Of a DNA stretch of 63,900 bases, positions 10,067 through 18,910 are shown in pieces; positions within the stretch are counted from its first letter, which is position 1, and every line of letters starts with the position of its first letter. The translations under genes were made by a program, and so were the position numbers. Source of the stretch: Bacteroidota bacterium (GTDB taxonomy: Bacteria > Bacteroidota > Bacteroidia > Chitinophagales > Chitinophagaceae). The stretch is from contig JAFDXE010000026.1 in NCBI GenBank assembly GCA_018268085.1, positions 1 through 63,900 of the forward strand, read 5' to 3'. The notes below the pieces were generated by a model. It was not told where the DNA came from. It ran no database searches and saw only the letters and a list, made by a program, of their open reading frames with translations.

Positions 10067-11722
10067 ATGTTTAAAAAACAACGGACTGCTTTTTCGTGGA
10101 TAGCAGGTATTTATTTTTTAATGATAGTACTTCAATCCTGCTCCTCAAAATTACAGGCCGACCTGATCATACATCATGCAAAAATATATACCGTAGATGA
10201 GGCATTTTCTGTGGTAGAAGCAATGGCCATAAAAGATAAAAAGATCATTGCCACAGGCACAAACAATAACATCCTGGGAAAATATGAATCGACACAGGTT
10301 ATAGATGCTTCGGGAAAAGTAATATTACCCGGACTAATAGACGCACATTGTCACTTTACCGGTTTTGCAACCGATATGTGGAAGTGTAACCTGGTGGGTA
10401 CAAAATCATTTGCAGAAATTGTTGAAAAGATCACTGATTACAGTAAGCATGCACCGATGGAATGGATTTACGGAAGAGGTTGGGATCAAAATGACTGGGT
10501 GAATAAAGAATTTCCGGACAAGGCAGTACTGGATAGTTTGTTTCCCAACAGGCCGGTATTTTTGAAACGCATAGACGGGCATGCCGCATTGGTAAATCAA
10601 AAAGCGCTGGATATTGCCGGCATCACTCCGTCAACTACCATTAACGGCGGAAGTATAGAAGTAAGCAATGGTAAGCTCACTGGTATCCTCATAGATAATG
10701 CAATGGATCTTGTAGATACCAAAATTCCAACGATCAGCGACAGCCTGGCTAAAAAATACCTCGATGCCGCACAGCAAATGTGCTTCGGCTACGGGTTAAC
10801 GGGAGTACACGATTGCGGCATCAGCGAACATATAGTAGATCTGGTAGACGCTGAACAACGTGCCGGAAAACTAAAGATGAAAATATTTGCTTTGCTGAGT
10901 GATAGTGCCCGGTATTACGATAAGTGGATCGAAAAAGGACCGTACATCACAAACCTTCTACACATTGGCGGATTTAAAGTTTATGCTGATGGTGCATTGG
11001 GATCCAGGGGTGCCTGTTTACTGGAAGATTATAGTGACAAGCCGGGATGGAAAGGATTTTTATTAAGTGACACATCCTATTTTAAAACCATAGCTGCAAA
11101 ACTTGCACATTCATCCCTTCAAATGTGTACACATGCCATAGGCGACAGCGGTAACAGGGAAATATTACATATTTATGCAGAGGTATTAAAAGGTAAAAAT
11201 GATCGTCGCTGGAGAATAGAACATGCGCAGGTGATCAATGATGCAGATTTTAATTTATTCGGCAACTTCAATATTATACCATCTGTTCAGCCCACTCATG
11301 CAACCAGCGATATGTACTGGGCTGAAACAAGGCTCGGTAAGAAAAGGGTTAAAGGAGCGTATGCATACAGGCAACTATTGGAGCAAAACGGATGGATGCC
11401 GTTAGGTACGGATTTCCCGGTTGAGTACATTGATCCATTGAAAACATTTTATGCAGCGGCTGTTAGAAAAGACAGTAAAGGTTATCCGGCCGGGGGGTTC
11501 CAATCTGAAAATGCATTATCCCGTGAACAAACGCTACGGGGTATGACCATTTGGGCGGCCAAAGCGGCGTTTGAAGAAAAGGAAAAAGGGAGCCTTGAGG
11601 CAGGGAAGGCGGCAGATTTTATTATCATTGACAAGGATATCATGCATTGCAACGATGCAGACATATTAGGTATTAATGTTTTGGCAACATATATTAATGC
11701 TGAGGAGGTTTTTGCAAAATAA
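10067..11722 (+). CDS. Amidohydrolase lipoprotein (YtcJ-like, metal-dependent)
   Basis: A 551-residue exported amidohydrolase of the amidohydrolase_3 / YtcJ type. A signal peptide ends in the lipobox LQSC (Cys about residue 20), so it is probably anchored in the envelope. The metal-binding motif DAHCHFTG appears near residue 90, then GRGWDQND and KVYADGALGSRGA, the histidines of CTHAIGD and RIEHAQ, and GTDFPVEYIDP near the C terminus. The substrate is unknown; relatives hydrolyse amide bonds or cyclic ureides. The ATG at 10067 is preferred over an in-frame TTG 21 bases upstream because it gives a normal signal peptide. Confidence 0.85.
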   Translation: MFKKQRTAFSWIAGIYFLMIVLQSCSSKLQADLIIHHAKIYTVDEAFSVVEAMAIKDKKIIATGTNNNILGKYESTQVIDASGKVILPGLIDAHCHFTGFATDMWKCNLVGTKSFAEIVEKITDYSKHAPMEWIYGRGWDQNDWVNKEFPDKAVLDSLFPNRPVFLKRIDGHAALVNQKALDIAGITPSTTINGGSIEVSNGKLTGILIDNAMDLVDTKIPTISDSLAKKYLDAAQQMCFGYGLTGVHDCGISEHIVDLVDAEQRAGKLKMKIFALLSDSARYYDKWIEKGPYITNLLHIGGFKVYADGALGSRGACLLEDYSDKPGWKGFLLSDTSYFKTIAAKLAHSSLQMCTHAIGDSGNREILHIYAEVLKGKNDRRWRIEHAQVINDADFNLFGNFNIIPSVQPTHATSDMYWAETRLGKKRVKGAYAYRQLLEQNGWMPLGTDFPVEYIDPLKTFYAAAVRKDSKGYPAGGFQSENALSREQTLRGMTIWAAKAAFEEKEKGSLEAGKAADFIIIDKDIMHCNDADILGINVLATYINAEEVFAK

Positions 11723-11873
11723 TTTCCACCGGTTAGAATACTTCTTAGGAAAATAACCGCCCCTGTTCCCTGAAAAATCAGGGGTTATACTTATCAATGT
11801 TCAAAGTTGAACAAAATTTTTACTGATTTTCAATTAATTATAAATCCCCGATAAAAATTACTTCCTTTTTTTG

Positions 11874-11906
11874 TTGGATGCAATCCCATATTGCACCTAC
11901 CTTCGC
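11874..11906 (+). promoter_or_regulatory. Promoter of the rplM operon
   Basis: TTG (11874-11876), a 21-nt spacer and TACCTTCGC (11898-11906) fit the Bacteroidota promoter pattern with one change in the -7 box. The same TAnnTTCGC variant occurs before pyrH. Transcription would begin near 11911 and leave a leader of about 110 nt. Confidence 0.6.
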
Positions 11907-11947
11907 CGTCCCAAAATGAAACCGTAGTAATTATGGTTAAAAAAGGG

Positions 11948-12009
11948 AAAGACTTACGGGATGGCGTAAGCTTTATTGATCACTGCACCGGGTAAAAGAA
12001 GGCCGGTGT
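11948..12009 (+). promoter_or_regulatory. Structured leader of rplM-rpsI (two hairpins)
   Basis: Hairpin 1: AAAG-A-CTTACG (11948-11958) pairs with CGTAAG-CTTT (11965-11974), ten pairs with one bulged A and loop GGATGG. Hairpin 2: CACCGG (11986-11991) pairs with CCGGTG (12003-12008) around an 11-base purine-rich loop. The start codon follows 14 bases later. Ribosomal protein operons are often autoregulated through such leaders by one of their own products, L13 or S9 here. I did not recognise a named Rfam family. Confidence 0.45.
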
Positions 12010-12022
12010 TAAAAAACAAACA

Positions 12023-12478
12023 ATGAGTAAACTACATTTTACAACAAAGCATGCGAATGCGGCTACCGTAAAACACGACTGGTATGTTGTGGACGGTACT
12101 AATCAAACTGTAGGTCGTATGTGCGCAAAAATTGCGTCTGTTCTTCGTGGTAAGAACAAGGCTTACTACACACCACATGTTGATTGTGGAGATTTTATCA
12201 TCGTAACCAACGCCTCAAAAGTTGTGTTTTCCGGTAACAAAGGAGATGATAAAGAATATTTAACGTTCAGTGGTTACCCAGGGGGTCAAAAAGCTGAAAC
12301 TGCATCACATCTTTTAAAACGTCGTCCTGAAGCAGTAATTGAAAGAGCTGTAAAAGGAATGTTGCCTAAAAATCGTTTGGGCCGCCAGATGTATAAAAAG
12401 TTGTTTGTTTATGCAGGTGCAGAACATCCGCATACAGCACAGCAACCTAAAGAATTAAAATTCGAAAAAATTAAATAA
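12023..12478 (+). CDS. rplM: 50S ribosomal protein L13
   Basis: A 151-residue large-subunit protein that binds 23S rRNA early in assembly. It has the family signatures [39 protein letters not shown] and [15 protein letters not shown]...[11 protein letters not shown] (quoted in parts). It is first gene of rplM-rpsI-rpsB-tsf, an order common in Bacteroidota, and is preceded by a structured leader. The 45-base gap to rpsI contains TTAGCT-aac-AGCTAA, a short hairpin. Confidence 0.98.
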   Translation: MSKLHFTTKHANAATVKHDWYVVDGTNQTVGRMCAKIASVLRGKNKAYYTPHVDCGDFIIVTNASKVVFSGNKGDDKEYLTFSGYPGGQKAETASHLLKRRPEAVIERAVKGMLPKNRLGRQMYKKLFVYAGAEHPHTAQQPKELKFEKIK

Positions 12479-12523
12479 TTAGCTAACAGCTAAAAGCCCT
12501 GCTCTTAGCTAAAAATTAAATAA

Positions 12524-12913
12524 ATGGAAAAGCAAAAAAATGCAGTCGGCCGTAGAAAAGAAGCTGTAACACGTGTTTTCCTTTCAAAAGGAGACGGAAA
12601 GATTACAGTAAACGGTAAAGACTATAAAACTTATTTTCCCCTTGTATATCTGCAAAACCAGGTTGAAACACCGTTAAGGGTTGTTGAAGCTTCTGATAAA
12701 TTTGATATCATCGTTAATGCAACAGGCGGTGGCGTAAAAGGCCAGGCTGAAGCTGCTAAGCTGGGAATTTCCCGTGCATTGATTGAGTTAAGTGCAGATT
12801 ATCGTCCTGCTTTAAAAGCTGCAGGTTTATTAAAACGTGATCCCCGTTCTGTTGAACGTAAAAAGCCAGGTCGCAAAAAAGCGAGAAGAAGCTTCCAGTT
12901 CAGCAAACGTTAA
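12524..12913 (+). CDS. rpsI: 30S ribosomal protein S9
   Basis: A 129-residue small-subunit protein whose C-terminal tail reaches the P-site tRNA. Signatures are AVGRRKEAVTRVFLSKGDG near the N terminus, GGGVKGQAEAAKLGISRAL in the middle, and the basic tail LLKRDPRSVERKKPGRKKARRSFQFSKR (in parts) ending in the conserved Lys-Arg. Normal length. Co-transcribed with rplM. Confidence 0.98.
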   Translation: MEKQKNAVGRRKEAVTRVFLSKGDGKITVNGKDYKTYFPLVYLQNQVETPLRVVEASDKFDIIVNATGGGVKGQAEAAKLGISRALIELSADYRPALKAAGLLKRDPRSVERKKPGRKKARRSFQFSKR

Positions 12914-12929
12914 TCTGTTTTCGTTTATG

Positions 12930-12961
12930 GTTTGGTGTTATGAATTCACCAAACACCAAAC
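12930..12961 (+). repeat. Intergenic hairpin between rpsI and rpsB
   Basis: A perfect 10-bp inverted repeat, GTTTGGTGTT (12930-12939) and AACACCAAAC (12952-12961), with a 12-base loop. No T run follows, so it is not a typical terminator. It may stabilise or process the mRNA, or act as a leader element for rpsB-tsf. Confidence 0.6.
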
Positions 12962-12991
12962 AATTAAACAACAATTAAAGAAATTAATTAA

Positions 12992-13882
12992 ATGGAAAAT
13001 AATACAACATCATTACAGCAGCAACTTCTTGAAGCAGGCGTACACTTTGGTCACTTAAGAAAAAAGTGGAATCCAAAAATGCTTCCTTTCATTTTTGCTG
13101 AAAAGAAAGGTATTCATATTATCGATCTTAATAAAACTGTAGAAGGTTTACAGGATGCAGCGGCAGCAATGAAAGCGATTGCCCGTAGTGGAAAAAAGAT
13201 CATGTTCGTTGCCACAAAAAAGCAGGCGAAAGAAATCGTTCAGGAAAGTGCTAAAAGGGTAAACATGCCTTTTGTTACTGAACGTTGGCTGGGTGGTATG
13301 CTTACCAACTTCAACACCGTTCGTAAGAGCGTAAAGAAAATGCAGAGCATTGAAAAAATGCTGGGCGACGGAAGTGCAGAGAACCTTACCAAAAAAGAAA
13401 GATTAACACTTACCCGTGATAAAGAAAAAATGGAAAAGGTATTGGGTGGTATCTCCCAGATCAGCCGTGTTCCTGCAGCTTTATTCATGGTAGATATCGG
13501 CCACGAGCACATTGCACTGGCAGAAGCAAAGCGTTTAAACATCAGCACATTCGGAATGGTAGACACCAATTGCGATCCGAATAAAGTTGATTTTGCAATC
13601 CCGGCTAATGATGATGCAACCAAATCAATTGCCATTATCGTTAACTACATAACTGCTGCTATTGCTGAAGGTTTGCAGGAGCGCCAGGCAGATAAAGAAG
13701 AAGACGATCATTCCGACGTTGAAGAAAGTGCAGAAGCTAAAGCAGCACGTTTCGAACAGAAGGTTGATGGTGGTGACGACAGGAACAAGCGTGGCGGAAG
13801 AGGTGGTGCACCAGCTAAGCGTCGTGTTCCGGGTCCGGGTGCAGGCGGAAGAAGGCCGGCAGGTGGAGGTTCACCAAGATAA
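12992..13882 (+). CDS. rpsB: 30S ribosomal protein S2 with a charged C-terminal extension
   Basis: Small-subunit protein with the S2 signatures LLEAGVHFGHLRKKWNPKM, FVATKKQAKEIV, RWLGGMLTNF and DTNCDPNKVDFAIPANDDA. The conserved core ends near residue 228. After it come about 20 acidic residues (KEEDDHSDVEES) and then a tail of about 45 residues rich in Arg, Gly and Pro. At 296 residues it is longer than the usual bacterial S2 of about 240-250. The tail is probably disordered, and its meaning is unknown. Confidence 0.97.
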   Translation: MENNTTSLQQQLLEAGVHFGHLRKKWNPKMLPFIFAEKKGIHIIDLNKTVEGLQDAAAAMKAIARSGKKIMFVATKKQAKEIVQESAKRVNMPFVTERWLGGMLTNFNTVRKSVKKMQSIEKMLGDGSAENLTKKERLTLTRDKEKMEKVLGGISQISRVPAALFMVDIGHEHIALAEAKRLNISTFGMVDTNCDPNKVDFAIPANDDATKSIAIIVNYITAAIAEGLQERQADKEEDDHSDVEESAEAKAARFEQKVDGGDDRNKRGGRGGAPAKRRVPGPGAGGRRPAGGGSPR

Positions 13883-13971
13883 TGGTAGCTTAAGAGAAGA
13901 ACTAACGTTTATGATTGAACGCGGTACAAGCCGCAACAGGGTATTAGTTCATTAACCAAAAAATTTAAAAA

Positions 13972-14796
13972 ATGAGTGTTACTATAACAGCAGCAGATAT
14001 AAATAAGTTACGCCAGGCAACAGGCGCAGGAATGATGGATTGTCGTAAAGCCTTAACAGAAAGCAACGGCGATTTTGAAGGAGCGATCGACTGGTTGCGT
14101 AAGCAGGGTCAGAAAGTAGCCGCTAAACGCAGTGATCGTGAAGCGAAAGAAGGGGTAGTAATTGCGAAAACAACGGCAGATAATAAAGCAGGAATAGTTT
14201 TGTGCATAAGTTGTGAAACAGATTTTGTAAGTAAGAATGCAGACTTCGTTGCATTTGCACAAAGCATTGCAGATGCGGCAATACAGCACAATGTAAAATC
14301 TGCTGAAGAATTAAATGAAGTGTCTATCAACGGTGCAAAAGTTGCCGATATGATCAATGATAAACTGGCTGCGATCGGAGAAAAAATTGCTGTTTCAAAA
14401 TTTGAAAGAGTAGATGCACCTTATGTATCCAGCTATATTCATGGCGCTTACCGTATGGGTGTACTGGTAGGATTTACAAAAGAAGCTGGCGACGGAGGTA
14501 AAGACGTTGCCATGCAGATTGCTGCAATGAACCCGCTGGCTGTTGATGAAAATTCTATTCCTGCAGATGTAGTTGCCCGTGAAAAAGCAATTGCCATTGA
14601 TGTAGTAAAAGCAGAAGGTAAACCAGCAGAAATGGCCGAGAAAATCGCCATGGGTAAACTCAATAAGTTTTTTAAAGACAATACATTGATGGCACAGGCA
14701 TTCGTAAAAGATGGTAATAAATCTGTTGCAGAATTCCTGAAGAGCATTGATGCAGATCTTAAAGTAACAGAGTTTAAGAGAGTTGCTTTAGGATAA
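13972..14796 (+). CDS. tsf: Elongation factor Ts
   Basis: A 274-residue nucleotide exchange factor for EF-Tu. The N-terminal UBA-like domain has LRQATGAGMMDCRKALTE, followed by the WLRKQGQKVAAKRSDR linker and the core motif CETDFVSKN. Two dimerisation-like subdomains make up the rest. It is last gene of the ribosomal operon, 89 bases after rpsB, and is followed by a strong terminator. Confidence 0.98.
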   Translation: MSVTITAADINKLRQATGAGMMDCRKALTESNGDFEGAIDWLRKQGQKVAAKRSDREAKEGVVIAKTTADNKAGIVLCISCETDFVSKNADFVAFAQSIADAAIQHNVKSAEELNEVSINGAKVADMINDKLAAIGEKIAVSKFERVDAPYVSSYIHGAYRMGVLVGFTKEAGDGGKDVAMQIAAMNPLAVDENSIPADVVAREKAIAIDVVKAEGKPAEMAEKIAMGKLNKFFKDNTLMAQAFVKDGNKSVAEFLKSIDADLKVTEFKRVALG

Positions 14797-14827
14797 GTCT
14801 GGCAAATAAAATCATATTACAAATCGG

Positions 14828-14862
14828 AAGTCCGTTACAATAAAAGTAACGGACTTTTTTTT
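14828..14862 (+). terminator. Rho-independent terminator of the rplM-tsf operon
   Basis: A perfect 11-bp stem (AAGTCCGTTAC with GTAACGGACTT) closes a 7-base loop and is followed by eight T residues, 31 bases after the tsf stop. Confidence 0.92.
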
Positions 14863-14941
14863 ACAGGATGCGGGCTATGCTACAGGCATTTATTTTGATA
14901 CTATCCAATTTCTATTTAAAATTGGGGTATGTAATTCAATT

Positions 14942-17900
14942 GTGCTATATCTTAGTAAGGTGCTAAGAAAACTACTCCTGATATTAAGCGCCCTGTTTGT
15001 ATGTATTAATATCCTGCACGCACAACCGAAAGAATTTTCATTTAAGAATTTTACCCAGGAAGACGGGCTTCCCAGTAATGAAAGCTATTTTATTTATAGC
15101 GACAGTAAGGGATTTCTATGGATTGCCACAGACCAGGGTGTTGTAAGATTCGATGGTTCTAAAATGGAGCGGTTTAATTTACCGGATAATGTGGTGTTTA
15201 AAATACGTGAAGATAAAAAAGGGCGTATCTGGTTTTTTTCTTATTCGGGTAAACTTGCCTATTTTTTTAATGATAAGATATACCCTTATCAATACAATGA
15301 ATTGATAAGTTCTAAAATTAAAAGCAATCTGATAATTGACGGGTATATTGGAGATAACGATGAAGTAAATGTTTCGGGTTCATTTTATAAATATAAAATA
15401 ACCGCAACTGGGAATATTAGTGTTAGTTCAACGTGGTCATTTTTAGCCAGGTACAACCCAAGGTTCAGCATTTCTGAAATTAATAACAGGTTTTATTCTG
15501 AGTTAGATAATTATGGTGTTGGCGATACTATTTTCATTTCTTTAAACCAGAATAAGAATAACAGACAATATGTAATTCCGTGTTCAATCAATAATACCCG
15601 TCAATATGGAGCCGTATCAACGGATGATAAAATCATTTATTTCTTTATAGCAAATAAACTGATAAAATTAAACCCAGATGGTAGTAGTCAATTCAAACAA
15701 ATGCCTGCAGAAATCTTGTCACTTCACGTGGATAAACATAATTTCCTTTGGGTAGGATTGTTAAATAATGGTGTTACTATTCTGGACAATAGCCTACAAG
15801 AGATTGAAAAATTAAATTTATTACAAGGAAAAAGTGTGAGTTCAATCACCAATGATTCTGAAAATGGTATTTGGATTTCTTCATTGGAAAGCGGGGTTTT
15901 TTATTTAAAATCAAAACATGTTTTCAAATTAAAAGAAGATTCTTCGGCTGCACATCCCGTTTCTTTTATTTATCCATTAAATGATTCTGCATTTTTATTT
16001 GCCAATACAATGGGCTTGAAACTTTTTAATAAAAATATAGTATCATACGTTTTGCCCTGTCCTAATCAGCTAATCAATGACATTTTTATAGATAATAACA
16101 ATATTGTTTTAGCTGGTAACATTAAGGAAAACAAACTCATATATTCTTATCCCAGGATAAACAATGTAGAAAGGCGAGTACTTTTGATAAATTCATCATC
16201 AAAGATTATAAGACATTCTAGTTTAAATTATTTCCTTACACAGGGGGCGATGCTTCAACATCTTAATTTCAATAACCTCAGTGAAGAAAAAATAGACAAA
16301 CTTGCTTCTAGTCTTACCATTGCCGCAAAATCACCTGCCCAGGCCGAGGAATATAGAAAGGTGTACTACAAAATGATGAGTTCAAAATTTTCCAGCCAGA
16401 TTTGGGATAGTATATCACAATCTCTGAATGGTTCTGATTTTGCTGGTTATTCAAAGATTGCCAAAGTAACTCCACTTGAATTTAAAGCCAACTTTGTTTT
16501 TGAGGATAAACAAAAAGAGGTATGGATTGGATCTCAGGAGTCGCTATACAAACTTGATATATTATCCGGTAAGGTTATTCCATTTAAAAAATTTTCTTCC
16601 ATTTTAAGCAATGGCGTTTCCTGTATGTCACAAACAGACAATGGAATTTATTGCATTGGAATTCGTTTTGGTGGCCTGGCACTAATATGGAATGACAGTA
16701 TAATTGCAACTATCACAGAAAAAGAAGGTTTGCTTAGCAATTCAGTCAAATACATTTTGCCTTTGAAGAACGAAGTATGGGTAGCCACATCAAAGGGAAT
16801 TAGTGTAGTTAGCATATCATCGTTTACTCCCTTTCGTTATAGTATCAGCAACATTGGAAAAAACTTTGGATTATTCAATACGATCATTTATCAACTGGTT
16901 CCTTTCAGCGGTAATATGCTGGTAGCAACCAGTAACGGCATTTTTGTAATAGAACAGCCTGGTAATATGATCAATAGCGAACCACAGCAAATACCGTTTT
17001 ATATTCAAACAATAAGTTATTATAAAGGAGACACAAATAATATCCGCTCATTGAGTGTGCCATATTCTGATAACAGGGTTAAAATTCAATTCTGCGCTAT
17101 CAACTATAACTCACCGGATGAAATTCAATACTATTATCGAATCCTTCAACTCGATACAGTTTGGCGTATAAAATCAGGCACTGAAATTTTATTGGAAAAC
17201 CTTTCACCAGGCAACTATACCGTGGAATTAAAGGCCGGCATTTTTAATCAACGCAGATCTTCAGAAGTTCGTTCAATAAATATTAATGTTGAAAAACCCT
17301 GGTGGCAAAACAACTGGTTTAGATTGTCGATAGTTTTATTTTTATCTCTCTTAATTTACTTACTATACAAAAGCAGGATTAATAAAATAAAAATAAAAGA
17401 AGAACAAAACACCCGGCTGCTCGAACTGGAACAAACGGCTTTACGTGCACAAATGAATCCTCATTTTATTTTCAATAGCCTTACATCTATTCAGCAATTA
17501 ATTGTAACCAATAAAAATAAGGAAGCCAATAACTATCTGGTAAGCTTTGCCCGCCTTATTCGTAAAACACTGGAGTTGTCATCCAGGGCATTTATAAAAA
17601 TAGATGAAGAGAAAGATTATCTTTTGCAATACATCCATCTTGAAAAACTTCGGTTACCAGATGTGTTTGAAGTTAATTTTAATATCCAAAACGGAATAGG
17701 CAACATGGAAATTCCGAATATGATGATTCAACCCATTATAGAAAATGCGATCAGGCATGGGGTTAAACCTCTTGAAAACAGAAAGGGAATTATTACTGTT
17801 GAAATTAAAAAAGAAAATGAGTACATCGTTTGTTCAGTTTCCGATAACGGCGTTGGCAGAAATGCGTATAAATCGGAACAGGTAATTTCAATCAAAGAAC

Positions 17901-18061
17901 ATAAAAGCTTTGGAACGGAAGTGGTTTCCAAAAGGCTAAAACTTTTAAGCAATGAAAAACACCAATACTTTGTAGAAACACATGATTTGAAAAATGAGGC
18001 AACAGGCGAAGCTGAAGGAACTACAGTTATCTTATATCTACCTTTTAAAATTACCGTATAG
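14942..18061 (+). CDS. Two-component propeller sensor histidine kinase (Reg_prop, Y_Y_Y, LytS type)
   Basis: A 1039-residue membrane kinase starting at GTG. A signal peptide (LLLILSALFVCINILHAQ) leads to a large periplasmic region with beta-propeller blades, for example SDSKGFLWIATDQGVVRFDG, HNFLWVGLLNNGVTILD and EVWVATSKGISVV. A Y_Y_Y domain (about residues 710-780) and one membrane segment (about 785-810) follow. The cytoplasmic His_kinase domain has QMNPHFIFNSL with His841 and ENAIRHGV as ATPase N box. It lacks a receiver domain. The stop overlaps the GTG start of the next gene by one base, so the pair is translationally coupled. Ligands of such propellers are often glycans or other extracellular polymers, but nothing here identifies one. 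Confidence 0.9.
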   Translation: MLYLSKVLRKLLLILSALFVCINILHAQPKEFSFKNFTQEDGLPSNESYFIYSDSKGFLWIATDQGVVRFDGSKMERFNLPDNVVFKIREDKKGRIWFFSYSGKLAYFFNDKIYPYQYNELISSKIKSNLIIDGYIGDNDEVNVSGSFYKYKITATGNISVSSTWSFLARYNPRFSISEINNRFYSELDNYGVGDTIFISLNQNKNNRQYVIPCSINNTRQYGAVSTDDKIIYFFIANKLIKLNPDGSSQFKQMPAEILSLHVDKHNFLWVGLLNNGVTILDNSLQEIEKLNLLQGKSVSSITNDSENGIWISSLESGVFYLKSKHVFKLKEDSSAAHPVSFIYPLNDSAFLFANTMGLKLFNKNIVSYVLPCPNQLINDIFIDNNNIVLAGNIKENKLIYSYPRINNVERRVLLINSSSKIIRHSSLNYFLTQGAMLQHLNFNNLSEEKIDKLASSLTIAAKSPAQAEEYRKVYYKMMSSKFSSQIWDSISQSLNGSDFAGYSKIAKVTPLEFKANFVFEDKQKEVWIGSQESLYKLDILSGKVIPFKKFSSILSNGVSCMSQTDNGIYCIGIRFGGLALIWNDSIIATITEKEGLLSNSVKYILPLKNEVWVATSKGISVVSISSFTPFRYSISNIGKNFGLFNTIIYQLVPFSGNMLVATSNGIFVIEQPGNMINSEPQQIPFYIQTISYYKGDTNNIRSLSVPYSDNRVKIQFCAINYNSPDEIQYYYRILQLDTVWRIKSGTEILLENLSPGNYTVELKAGIFNQRRSSEVRSININVEKPWWQNNWFRLSIVLFLSLLIYLLYKSRINKIKIKEEQNTRLLELEQTALRAQMNPHFIFNSLTSIQQLIVTNKNKEANNYLVSFARLIRKTLELSSRAFIKIDEEKDYLLQYIHLEKLRLPDVFEVNFNIQNGIGNMEIPNMMIQPIIENAIRHGVKPLENRKGIITVEIKKENEYIVCSVSDNGVGRNAYKSEQVISIKEHKSFGTEVVSKRLKLLSNEKHQYFVETHDLKNEATGEAEGTTVILYLPFKITV

Positions 18062-18813
18062 TGATATCCGCAGTACACATAGAAGATGAAATTCGAAACA
18101 TAGAATTGCTGGAAACCCTGTTAAGGTCGGGTTGTGCTGATATCGTAAAACTTGTAGGATATGCCCGGGAAATTGAAAGCGCTTATCAATTAATTAATAC
18201 GGTTCAACCGCAATTGGTTTACCTGGATATTGAATTGAACAAAGGAAATGCATTTGAATTACTCAGCATGTTTGATAAAATAAACTTTGAAGTGATTTTT
18301 ATCAGTGCTTATAGTGAATACGGTTTAAAAGCAATCAGGGCAAATGCACTCGACTATATTTTAAAACCCATCAGCACCGATGAGTTGCGGGCAGCAACAG
18401 AGAAAGCGGTGAATAAGATAAATCAAGCCACTGCACATTTCAACCTTAACCTTGTTGAAGCATTGAATAAGATGAGAGAAGAAACTGTGCTTAAAAAGAT
18501 TGGCATTCCTGTGTTAACGGGTTTGATCTTTGTAAACAGCGATGATATTGTAAGCGTTGAGGCCAGTGGCAGCTATACCATCATATATTTTATAAATGCC
18601 GAAAAAATAATCTGCACGAAAAATTTGAAATACCTCGAAAGCATTTTGCCCTCTCAATCTTTTTTGCGTGTACATCATTCATGGATCGTTCACTTAAAAT
18701 ATATTAAGAAATACTACCGGGGTAAAGCAGGTCTACTTGAAATGGAAAATGGCACCACCATCTGCGTATCTGTTCGTAAAAGGAAAAGTTTATTTGACCA
18801 GTTGTTTGGATAA
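18061..18813 (+). CDS. LytTR-family response regulator
   Basis: A 250-residue regulator starting with GTG inside the stop of the kinase gene (TAGTG). The receiver domain has the acidic patch EDE near residue 8, Asp56 in LVYLDIELNKG and the conserved Lys in YILKPIS. The C-terminal LytTR domain has VNSDDIVSVEASGSYTIIY and FLRVHHSWIVHLKYI. The one-base overlap and matching type make it the partner of the propeller kinase. Confidence 0.9.
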   Translation: MISAVHIEDEIRNIELLETLLRSGCADIVKLVGYAREIESAYQLINTVQPQLVYLDIELNKGNAFELLSMFDKINFEVIFISAYSEYGLKAIRANALDYILKPISTDELRAATEKAVNKINQATAHFNLNLVEALNKMREETVLKKIGIPVLTGLIFVNSDDIVSVEASGSYTIIYFINAEKIICTKNLKYLESILPSQSFLRVHHSWIVHLKYIKKYYRGKAGLLEMENGTTICVSVRKRKSLFDQLFG

Positions 18814-18853
18814 TTCACCTTTACCGGGCTTTAATGATGACGGTTACGGTAGA

Positions 18854-18885
18854 TTGCCGGAATGAAACTATTCCATTATCTTCGC
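18854..18885 (+). promoter_or_regulatory. Promoter of pyrH
   Basis: TTG (18854-18856), a 20-nt spacer and TATCTTCGC (18877-18885) resemble the rplM promoter, including the TTCGC variant of the -7 box. The pyrH start lies 26 bases downstream. Confidence 0.55.
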
Positions 18886-18910
18886 AAAAATTTAAACTAT
18901 ACCTTCTCCT

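Larger units (their letters stand above)
11723..12022. other. Intergenic region before the ribosomal protein operon
   Basis: About 300 bases. A hairpin CCCTGA-aaaa-TCAGGG (11768-11783) may terminate the amidohydrolase transcript, though no T run follows. The rplM promoter and a two-hairpin leader fill the right part and are listed separately. Confidence 0.5.

Noticed and set aside
13662..13955. Overlapping frame in the 3' end of rpsB
   Set aside because: It is a shadow of the S2 charged tail and shows no independent domain.
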